A stretch of 10,497 nucleotides of DNA from GCA-2688775 sp035288865. GTDB lineage: Archaea; Nanobdellota; Nanobdellia; Woesearchaeales; GW2011-AR4. The stretch spans positions 1 to 10,497 of the forward strand of contig DATDZA010000011.1 of assembly GCA_035288865.1 (NCBI GenBank), given 5' to 3'. The position numbers and the translations under genes were made by a program. The notes beneath the pieces are model-generated. The model was not told the origin of the DNA. It ran no database searches and saw nothing but the letters and a program-made list of their open reading frames with translations. This document shows, piece after piece, positions 5,041 through 10,497 of this stretch (the stretch's first letter is position 1; each line of letters begins with the position of its first letter).

Positions 5041-5091
5041 TAAGATCTACCGGTCCGAAGCCGATTGCACTGTCCGTTATGCTACAGGCCC
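4992..5091 (-). tRNA. tRNA-Arg (anticodon TCG) with a variable-loop intron
   Basis: On the minus strand, exon 1 is 5091-5047 and exon 2 is 5018-4992, giving a 72-nt mature tRNA. The acceptor stem is GGGCCTG/CAGGCTC with one G-T pair, and the discriminator is G73. The D arm is GCAT/GTGC with GG in the loop. The anticodon stem ATCGG/CCGGT closes the loop CTTCGGA, with anticodon TCG at 34-36. The joined variable loop AGAT puts T48 opposite A15. The T arm is CGGGG-TTCGAAT-CCCTG. No CCA is encoded, and a TTTTT run follows at 4991-4986. GGGCC at the 5' end and G73 are usual for archaeal arginine tRNAs. It decodes CGA and perhaps other CGN codons. The homing endonuclease gene overlaps its last exon on the other strand. 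Confidence 0.95.
5019..5046 (-). other. 28-nt intron in the tRNA-Arg variable loop (position 45/46)
   Basis: Removing these bases turns an impossible 32-nt variable region into a normal 4-nt one. The junction forms a relaxed HBh' splicing motif. The central helix is CGGT (5052-5049) with GCCG (5024-5021). The 5' bulge AGA is cut AG|A. A perfect 9-bp inner helix TCTTATTAA/TTAATAAGA closes on a GTT loop. The 3' site AA|A follows the central helix, and no outer helix forms. A repeated ATC at both boundaries would allow shifts of up to 3 nt with the same product; the fold favours the given ends. Confidence 0.85.
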
Positions 5092-5115
5092 ATAAAAATC
5101 AAACTCATTAATGGC

Positions 5116-5123
5116 TATTTAAA
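5116..5123 (-). promoter_or_regulatory. TATA box for tRNA-Arg
   Basis: TTTAAATA on the minus strand lies 25-32 bp upstream of the mature 5' end at 5091, so transcription would begin at or within a few bases of the tRNA. Confidence 0.65.
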
Positions 5124-5200
5124 TTTATTTGATATTTTTTACTGTATTTGGCTTATTCTGAAAAATTCTAGTAGCGGAACCAGTTTTTGAAAAATAGAAA

Positions 5201-6436
5201 TTAAACTTTTATAATCCTCGCTTTCAAAACTTTTTTGCCCTGCACGTCTTCAATTATAAATTTAAAATTTAGGTATGAAAATTCTTCGGCAAGCTTTGGA
5301 GGCCGCCCCAAAGTTGCTACAATAAAGCTGTGCAAGCTGTCATAATCGGATTCCTTAATTAATAATCCAGTCTTAGCATTCACTATTTCTATGTCTGCCG
5401 TTCCATTTGCGAGCCATTCGTTTTTTGAAATCTGGTGGATGCTTGGATTTATTCTGTCGCTTTCATCAATTATTTCACCGACAATCTCTTCGAGTATGTT
5501 TTCTATTGTCACTGCACCAACTACCTGCGCCTTATCGTCTATGACAACCGCCATGTGCTCTTTCCTTCCCTGGAACATCTTAAGCATTGCATCAATTTTT
5601 CTGTGACTGAATACAAAAAACGGTTTTCGCATTACCTGCTTAACAGGAGTATCCAGGCTGTTATCCCTGACATATTTCATCATGTCCTTAAGGTATAAAA
5701 TTCCAACAATATTATCTTTATGCTTCTCATAAACAGGAAATCTTGAATACATCTTTGCACTGGGAAGAGATAGCACATCTTTTACAGCCATTTCAGAGCC
5801 AACCGAAACAATATTTTTCTTTAGAGTCATGACATCGCTTATTGTCGTATTTTCAAAATCGAATATGCGATGAATCATTTTCTTTTCCATTCCTTTTATG
5901 GAGCCCTGCTCCTCGCTGTACTTGACCATGCTCTTAAGCTCCTCCCGTGATATAATAGCAATTTTCTTTGTGCCAAAAAGCCTGTTTATCGTGTTTATTG
6001 CATACTCTAACATCTTAATAAGCGGTGAAAATGCATAACTTAAGTACCAAACAGCTGGCGCCATAAGGGGCGCAAGAAGCTCATTGTTATTGACACCAAT
6101 TGACTTAGGAAGTATGTCTCCAAACACAAGAATAAGGAAAGTAGCTATGCCGGTGGCTATGGCAAGAGCATTATTTTGAAACACCTCCAAAGCCATTGAA
6201 GTTATTAATGCGGCTGCAGCAGCATTGGCAAGATTATTTGCAATCAGCAAAGTTGTTAGCAGCCGTGCTGGATTATTTTTCAGTTTCTGGACATAAACTG
6301 CCCCAATCTTCTTCTTTTCAACCCAGTGCTTGATTTTGAATCGGTTTATGGACAACAGCGCGGCTTCTGACATCGCTGAAAATGCGGAGAGCACAATAAG
6401 CGCAAATAAGAATGCGAGTTTTGTATAAGTTATCAT
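5201..6436 (-). CDS. CNNM/CorC-type membrane protein with a CBS pair (DUF21, HlyC/CorC family)
   Basis: The 411-aa protein has the full CNNM/CorC layout: DUF21 membrane domain (1-155), tandem CBS domains (about 200-322) and a C-terminal CorC_HlyC domain (about 335-411). Family signatures include SEAALLS at 23-29, LLIANNLAN at 63-71, FGDILPKS at 105-112, SRFPVYEKHKDNIVGIL at 231-247 and EEIVGEI near 316-322. Relatives export Mg2+ or Na+ with ATP or Mg2+ sensing by the CBS pair, or have been called haemolysins; Mg2+ homeostasis is the likely role. Length is normal. A TATA box at 6476-6483 predicts a leader of about 17 nt containing GAGAG. The gene lies between argS and tRNA-Arg on the same strand, with its own promoter. 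Confidence 0.92.
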   Translation of the reverse strand: MITYTKLAFLFALIVLSAFSAMSEAALLSINRFKIKHWVEKKKIGAVYVQKLKNNPARLLTTLLIANNLANAAAAALITSMALEVFQNNALAIATGIATFLILVFGDILPKSIGVNNNELLAPLMAPAVWYLSYAFSPLIKMLEYAINTINRLFGTKKIAIISREELKSMVKYSEEQGSIKGMEKKMIHRIFDFENTTISDVMTLKKNIVSVGSEMAVKDVLSLPSAKMYSRFPVYEKHKDNIVGILYLKDMMKYVRDNSLDTPVKQVMRKPFFVFSHRKIDAMLKMFQGRKEHMAVVIDDKAQVVGAVTIENILEEIVGEIIDESDRINPSIHQISKNEWLANGTADIEIVNAKTGLLIKESDYDSLHSFIVATLGRPPKLAEEFSYLNFKFIIEDVQGKKVLKARIIKV

Positions 6437-6475
6437 TTTAATTGACTCTCTTTTTAGAAGCTTAAGATAATTTAG

Positions 6476-6483
6476 AATATAAA
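6476..6483 (-). promoter_or_regulatory. TATA box for the CNNM/CorC gene
   Basis: TTTATATT on the minus strand, about 40-47 bp before the ATG at 6436. Initiation near 6453 leaves a short leader with GAGAG upstream of the start. Confidence 0.5.
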
Positions 6484-6512
6484 CTTTTGCTTACCATATC
6501 ATAGGAACATAA

Positions 6513-8171
6513 TCACATCTTCTCCAGAACTTCAATCCCTAATAAATTTAATCCATTCTTCAGAACATGCCTTACAGCGGAAATTAATAAAAATCTTGCA
6601 TCTTTAACTTTTTCATCAGCCTTTAAAATATTGTGCTTGTGGTAATATTCATTAAATTTCTGCGCCAGGAAATAAACATAGCTTGCAATCAAATGCGGCC
6701 TTAATTCTTCTGTAGATTTTGTCATCACATCAGGAAAATTAGATAACAACATGATTAATTCCGTTTCTTCTTTTTCATTCAGCAATTTCAAATCTGCCTT
6801 CAGGTTAACTTTATCCTTTTTTAGAATGCTGCTTATTCTCGCGTAAGCATATTGAATGTAAGGCGACGTTTCACCTTCAAAAGACAAAGCCTGCTCCCAG
6901 TTGAAATTAACATTCTTTTCAGGGCTGACCCTTAAAATTGCGTATTTAACGGCGCCGTACGCAATTACTTTTGCTGATTCTTCATTGATTTCCCCATATC
7001 TCTTTTTTAATTCGTCGCGCGATTTTAAAAGAGCTTCTTTCATGAAATCTTCCAATAAAACAAGATTGCCTTTTCTGGTTGACATTTTGCCTTCCTGCAG
7101 CAACACAAATGAATAATATACTGCCCTTCTTCGGAATATTTCAAGCTCCTTTAAAGCTGCATTTATCTGTTCGTTATACAATTTTTGGTCTTCTCCTAGT
7201 ACTACTATATAAGTTCCCTTACTGGCCAATTCAATTGCGTAAGTAATATCTCTCAGCGGGTATAATGAAGTTTTATCGGCTCTTGTCATTACGAACACAG
7301 GAACCTGAATTCCCAACCCGTATCCTTTTTGGTCCAAAACCCACCTTCCAAAACCGTCGACAAATAATTTTCCTGTTTTTTCCAGTCTTTTCAAAGTTTT
7401 TTCCGTTTCATTGCTCCACAAATATTTTGACTCATAATCAAATTTATCGTATTTTATTTTTAATTCGGAAAATATTTTTACTTGGCCTTTGATGCAAATA
7501 TTGACAACCATTTCAAATTTTTTCCTTATTTCTTTGTCGCCTTTTTCCAATTTATTTAACAATTCCAAGGCGTCTTTTTCCAGTTCAGGATTTTCTTCAA
7601 TTTTTTTATTTATCTCAATGTAAATATTCAATAAATCGCCAAACGTGATGTCTTTCTTCTTTTCTGCGCCGAGAACTAGCATTGCAACCTGCTTTCCAAC
7701 GTCATTTACGAAATAGTGAATTTCAACTTTGAATCCCTGAAATCGTAAGATTCTTCCGACTGAATCTCCAATCAATGCGTTTCTTGCCCTCCCGACATGA
7801 GGTGAAGCATTTGGATTAATGCTTGTATGCTCCAGAAAGATTTTTTTCCTTTTTCCAATGCCTGACGAGCCATACTTATCTTTTTGTTTCAGAATTTGTT
7901 TTAAGGTATCTACTGTTATTTTATTTTTGTTTACAAAGAAATTAATATAGGGCCCTATGGGCTTTGCTTCGGCTACGAGCTTTGTTGGCTTGAATTTTAC
8001 AGTTAATTCTTTTGCAATATCCACAGGATTTTTTTTCCAATCTTTAGCCAAAACAAAACAAGGAAAAGCGTAATCTCCCATTTCAGGGTTTGGAGGAACT
8101 TCTAATGGAACATTCTCCAGCTTGGTTTCTTTCTTCAGAAATTTTAAAATATCATCTTTGAATTCGTCCAT
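6513..8171 (-). CDS. argS: Arginyl-tRNA synthetase
   Basis: This class I enzyme charges tRNA-Arg with arginine using ATP in the cytoplasm. The 552-aa chain shows, in order: an N-terminal additional domain that recognises the tRNA D loop (about 1-85); the catalytic core with the HIGH-type signature as HVGR (125-128, within PNASPHVGRARN); the arginine-pocket region HYFVNDVGKQ (152-161); and the KMSKS-type loop KMSTR (362-366). It then has SPYIQYAYAR (436-445) and a DALR anticodon-binding domain ending in NLLGIEVLEKM. No segment is missing. A TATA box at 8195-8202 puts initiation within a few bases of the ATG, so the message is probably leaderless. One of its substrates, tRNA-Arg(TCG), is encoded about 1.4 kb downstream on the same strand. 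Confidence 0.98.
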   Translation of the reverse strand: MDEFKDDILKFLKKETKLENVPLEVPPNPEMGDYAFPCFVLAKDWKKNPVDIAKELTVKFKPTKLVAEAKPIGPYINFFVNKNKITVDTLKQILKQKDKYGSSGIGKRKKIFLEHTSINPNASPHVGRARNALIGDSVGRILRFQGFKVEIHYFVNDVGKQVAMLVLGAEKKKDITFGDLLNIYIEINKKIEENPELEKDALELLNKLEKGDKEIRKKFEMVVNICIKGQVKIFSELKIKYDKFDYESKYLWSNETEKTLKRLEKTGKLFVDGFGRWVLDQKGYGLGIQVPVFVMTRADKTSLYPLRDITYAIELASKGTYIVVLGEDQKLYNEQINAALKELEIFRRRAVYYSFVLLQEGKMSTRKGNLVLLEDFMKEALLKSRDELKKRYGEINEESAKVIAYGAVKYAILRVSPEKNVNFNWEQALSFEGETSPYIQYAYARISSILKKDKVNLKADLKLLNEKEETELIMLLSNFPDVMTKSTEELRPHLIASYVYFLAQKFNEYYHKHNILKADEKVKDARFLLISAVRHVLKNGLNLLGIEVLEKM

Positions 8172-8194
8172 AAGAAATAAATTTAGATTTAAGG

Positions 8195-8202
8195 ATTTAA
8201 AG
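8195..8202 (-). promoter_or_regulatory. TATA box for argS
   Basis: CTTTAAAT on the minus strand is centred about 27 bp before the ATG at 8171, consistent with a leaderless or nearly leaderless argS mRNA separate from the rib genes. Confidence 0.55.
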
Positions 8203-8226
8203 GTTTCGAAAATTTTACTTTGACAA

Positions 8227-8817
8227 TTAAATCAAGGCGTTAATTCTAAGAATTTTCAAATTAAACTTCATTGCCATTCTATGTAAATCAGGCATCTCAG
8301 CCATTTTACCATTATCTGCAATTATTTCACAGATAACGGCTGCAGGATACATTCCAGCCAGTTTGCATAATTCAATTGCAGCTTCTGTGTGCCCCATTCG
8401 TTTTTTTAAGCCGCCTTCATCATATATCAATGGAAAAACATGCCCAGGTTTTGCCAAATCATCAGGTTTTGTTTTATCATCAATTAATGATTTAATTGTC
8501 CGGGCTCTGTCGAAAGCAGAAATTCCAGTACTAGTTCCATATTTATAGTCAACAGAAACCGTGAATTTGCATTTATGAAGTTCGGTATTTACTTGAGTCA
8601 TTGGAGGGATATTTAGAACCTCCAATCTTTTCTTTAGCATTGGGACGCAGACTAATCCTCTGGCATGCTTAATCATGAAATTTATTTTTTCAGGAGAAAC
8701 TTTTTCTGCAGCAAGAACCAAATCGCCTTCATTTTCACGTTGCTTATCATCTACTAAAATAACAAATTTTCCTTTCTTGAAATCATTGACGGCTTCTTTT
8801 AAATTTGAAGATTTCAT
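8227..8817 (-). CDS. ribB: 3,4-dihydroxy-2-butanone 4-phosphate synthase
   Basis: The enzyme converts ribulose 5-phosphate to 3,4-dihydroxy-2-butanone 4-phosphate plus formate, the four-carbon donor for the xylene ring of riboflavin. Signatures seen are the acidic metal-binding loop DDKQRENEGDL (23-33), GTSTGISAFDRAR (94-106), PGHVFPL (124-130), MGHTEAA (141-147) and a late CEI glutamate (E164). At 196 aa it is a monofunctional RibB; there is no GTP cyclohydrolase II (RibA) domain after it. It lies 76 nt downstream of ribD on the same strand and is probably co-transcribed, although this gap is larger than others here. No ribosome site is obvious. Confidence 0.96.
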   Translation of the reverse strand: MKSSNLKEAVNDFKKGKFVILVDDKQRENEGDLVLAAEKVSPEKINFMIKHARGLVCVPMLKKRLEVLNIPPMTQVNTELHKCKFTVSVDYKYGTSTGISAFDRARTIKSLIDDKTKPDDLAKPGHVFPLIYDEGGLKKRMGHTEAAIELCKLAGMYPAAVICEIIADNGKMAEMPDLHRMAMKFNLKILRINALI

Positions 8818-8893
8818 TTTATTAAATTATTGATTTTTTATTTCATTAATGTGCCTGGTGTCGATTGGCTAAACAAAAAATAAGTATGCAATA

Positions 8894-9967
8894 TCAAAGA
8901 TAAGCTTCAATCAGCATGTCTTTTCCAACTTTTCTGAACTCGGGATTTTTCAAATTAATTGCCTTGTCGATCTTATTAATTCCAAGATTGCCTATTCCCC
9001 CAAGGCCATTGCTGCCAATTATTTTTGGAGCTGTAAATATCAAAATTTTATCAACGATCCCCGCTTTAATCGCAGAACTATTTAATTCTGCTCCACCTTC
9101 AATCATGACGCTGGTGACTTCAGATTTTCCAAGCTGTTTCATTAAATCATCCAAATCTACCATTCCTTTATTGAGCTTGGCGACAATAACAGTAACACCT
9201 TTCTGACGTAATTTATCGATATTTTTTTTAGAAGCGCGGGATGTCGTTGCAACTATCAGCTTCTGCGGATTTTTCATTAAATGGCAGTTTCTTGGAATTT
9301 TTAATTTGCTGTCAACAACTATTTTCATCGGATCTTTTCCTTGGTAAAGCCGCGGAGTAAGTTCAGGATTATCCCTCAAAACGGTATTCAGACCCACCAT
9401 CACTGCATCAACTTCAGACCTTAGCTGATGAACATGAGCTCTTGCTTCCTTTCCAGTTATATATTTTGAGTCCCCTGTTTTTGTTGCAATTTTCCCGTCG
9501 GCAGTCATTGCGACTTTAAGAACCACAAAAGGCCTCTTTGTTTTAATGTATTTAACAAAAACTTCGTTCAGTTTTTTTGCTTCTGTTTCAAGAATTCCTA
9601 TTTTTGTCTTTAATCCCCGGAACTTTAATTCATGATATCCTTCAACAAGAGGGTTTGGATCCCTCATTCCAATAATGACCTCTCTTACACCGGCTTCAAC
9701 AATTTTCTCAGTGCACGGCGGAGTTCTTCCCCAATGCGAACACGGCTCTAAATTGATGTACATTGTAGAATTCGCAGACTTCTTGCCTGCATCCCTTATA
9801 GCGAGAACCTCCGCGTGCTCCGTGCCTGCTTTTTTATGGCAGCCTTTGCCGACAACCCTGCCGCGCTTAACGATAATGCAGCCCACCATCGGATTGGGGC
9901 TTGTGAGGCCCTTGCCTTTTTCAGCAAGCTTTATTGTGAGCTCCATGTATTTCTTGTGAGATATCAA
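8894..9967 (-). CDS. ribD: Bifunctional riboflavin deaminase/reductase RibD
   Basis: RibD deaminates and then reduces the pyrimidine product of GTP ring opening, giving 5-amino-6-ribitylamino-uracil phosphate. The N-terminal cytidine-deaminase-like domain (1-145) has TSPNPMVGC (22-30), the zinc and catalytic HAE (51-53), and EPCSHWGRTPPC (75-85-region) with zinc ligands C76 and C85. The reductase domain (about 146-357) has MTADGKIA (154-161), GDSKYITG (165-172), GLNTVLRDNP (192-201) and MIEGGAEL (288-295). Length is full for a fused enzyme. The start is TTG at 9967: AGAGGG lies 6 nt upstream, and the seven residues before the first ATG match where the family begins. Archaea more often use separate proteins and reduce before deaminating, so this fused bacterial-type enzyme suggests transfer. 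Confidence 0.96.
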   Translation of the reverse strand: MISHKKYMELTIKLAEKGKGLTSPNPMVGCIIVKRGRVVGKGCHKKAGTEHAEVLAIRDAGKKSANSTMYINLEPCSHWGRTPPCTEKIVEAGVREVIIGMRDPNPLVEGYHELKFRGLKTKIGILETEAKKLNEVFVKYIKTKRPFVVLKVAMTADGKIATKTGDSKYITGKEARAHVHQLRSEVDAVMVGLNTVLRDNPELTPRLYQGKDPMKIVVDSKLKIPRNCHLMKNPQKLIVATTSRASKKNIDKLRQKGVTVIVAKLNKGMVDLDDLMKQLGKSEVTSVMIEGGAELNSSAIKAGIVDKILIFTAPKIIGSNGLGGIGNLGINKIDKAINLKNPEFRKVGKDMLIEAYL

Positions 9968-9973
9968 ACTTAA

Positions 9974-9979
9974 CCCTCT
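9974..9979 (-). promoter_or_regulatory. Ribosome binding site that fixes the TTG start of ribD
   Basis: AGAGGG on the minus strand is 6 nt upstream of TTG at 9967. It is the best Shine-Dalgarno site in the window and is too far from the ATG seven codons later to serve that one. Confidence 0.6.
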
Positions 9980-10004
9980 TAGGTGATAAGAAATCTACAT
10001 TTCA

Positions 10005-10012
10005 TATTTAAA
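10005..10012 (-). promoter_or_regulatory. TATA box for ribD-ribB
   Basis: TTTAAATA on the minus strand predicts initiation near 9983 and a leader of about 16 nt that just contains the ribosome site. Such a short leader leaves no room for an FMN riboswitch. Confidence 0.6.
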
Positions 10013-10024
10013 CCTGTGCCTTGT

Positions 10025-10041
10025 TTTTCAACGATTGAAAA
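10025..10041. repeat. 7-bp hairpin between divergent promoters
   Basis: TTTTCAA (10025-10031) and TTGAAAA (10035-10041) are complementary around CGA. The site lies between the ribD TATA box and the TATA box at 10074, where an operator could act on either gene. It is short and AT-rich. Confidence 0.25.
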
Positions 10042-10073
10042 GTGGTGAATAGAAAAATTCAGATTTAGCAAAT

Positions 10074-10081
10074 TTTATATA
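10074..10081 (+). promoter_or_regulatory. TATA box for the Tat-signal protein gene
   Basis: TTTATATA on the plus strand is close to the archaeal consensus. Initiation about 25 bp downstream gives a leader of roughly 20 nt before the ATG at 10125. Confidence 0.6.
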
Positions 10082-10124
10082 CTAGTTCCAAAAAGATAAT
10101 TATCACAATCTTTTGGTTGGCCAA

Positions 10125-10497
10125 ATGTCTGAACTCAGGGGTATATCAAGAAGAATGTTTCTGGAGATAGCAGCGGCAGCCCCCTTACAAAGAGTGTTCT
10201 ATGCATCAAATTCTGCACCTGTTGTGCCAGCCCAAGAACAAGACAACCTTAGAATGCAATATTTTAACAGGTTTGTAACTGACTATTTCAATTCCAAAGG
10301 TATAGACATAACCAAAGATACAAGCGATAGCTCAAAAAGTGAGAAAATTTCTGAAGCTACGGTTGCATTGGGGCAAGGGATTGAGTTCACCGTAAATGGC
10401 CATAATTTTAATGCGAGGGCCAGTTTAGGCAGTGCTGCAATGTTGGACCTAACTTCTGATGGTATTTACTTGATTGACGCAGGTATAAATGGGGTGG
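10125..10497 (+). CDS. Tat-exported protein, N-terminal part (runs off the window)
   Basis: The frame opens with ATG at 10125 and is still open at the last base, giving 124 residues. The N terminus has a twin-arginine motif, SRRMFL (residues 8-13), followed by a short alanine-rich hydrophobic stretch (EIAAAAPL) and small residues around 27-32 suited to signal peptidase. The protein would thus be exported already folded by the Tat pathway. After the signal comes a helical stretch (QEQDNLRMQYFNRFVTDYF, about 37-55), a polar Ser/Lys/Asp-rich linker (about 60-76) and a beta-rich stretch (VALGQGIEFTVNGHNFNARASLG). I do not recognise the mature domain. A TATA box at 10074-10081 supports the start. 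No cofactor motif is visible in this part. Confidence 0.75.
   Translation, partial: MSELRGISRRMFLEIAAAAPLQRVFYASNSAPVVPAQEQDNLRMQYFNRFVTDYFNSKGIDITKDTSDSSKSEKISEATVALGQGIEFTVNGHNFNARASLGSAAMLDLTSDGIYLIDAGINGV

Noticed and set aside
9968..10124. FMN riboswitch upstream of ribD
   Set aside because: The predicted leader is about 16 nt, and none of the conserved RFN-element blocks are visible.
1..10497. CRISPR array, insertion sequence or prophage
   Set aside because: No regularly spaced direct repeats, transposase, integrase or flanking target duplications were seen. The only mobile-type gene is the homing endonuclease.

Overview
The window looks archaeal, most likely from a small-genome DPANN-type lineage such as Woesearchaeota or Pacearchaeota; the phylum is inferred. 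The signs are: TTTAAATA-like TATA boxes about 25 bp before starts, several of them giving nearly leaderless mRNAs; tRNA genes without an encoded CCA; tRNA introns that fold into bulge-helix-bulge (BHB) motifs; an arginyl-tRNA synthetase with a short HVGR/KMSTR core; and AT-rich, tightly packed genes.

Layout. 1-742 (+): two hairpin regions, then a DUF2585/UPF0314 membrane protein of a mainly bacterial family. 758-975 (-): a tRNA-Pro(CGG) gene split by two introns (114 nt in the anticodon loop, 31 nt in the T loop); a spurious 80-codon reading frame covers it. 1121-1585 (-): an unrecognised 154-aa protein with a palindrome at its TATA box. 1586-1818: no large gene, but nested inverted repeats around a possible 32-aa frame. 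1819-2382 (-): a four-helix membrane protein with a basic tail. 2448-4093 (-): a three-gene operon of a helical-repeat protein, a small membrane protein, and a membrane-anchored coiled-coil trypsin-like protease. 4270-5040 (+): a two-motif LAGLIDADG homing endonuclease whose 3' end runs antisense through the last exon of tRNA-Arg(TCG) (4992-5091, -) and stops inside that tRNA's 28-nt variable-loop intron. 5201-6436 (-): a CNNM/CorC-type transporter-like protein. 6513-8171 (-): argS. 8227-9967 (-): ribB and bifunctional ribD of riboflavin synthesis. 10125 to the window edge (+): the start of a Tat-exported protein.

How the parts work together. ribD and ribB supply the pyrimidine and four-carbon branches of riboflavin synthesis. 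argS makes the enzyme that charges the tRNA-Arg encoded 1.4 kb away. The protease operon is probably an envelope quality-control or signalling unit. The most unusual part is the tRNA biology: three introns in two tRNA genes, two of them at non-canonical sites (45/46 and 59/60), with a homing endonuclease gene overlapping one of these tRNAs. Such introns need a tRNA-splicing endonuclease of relaxed specificity, which is not in this window.
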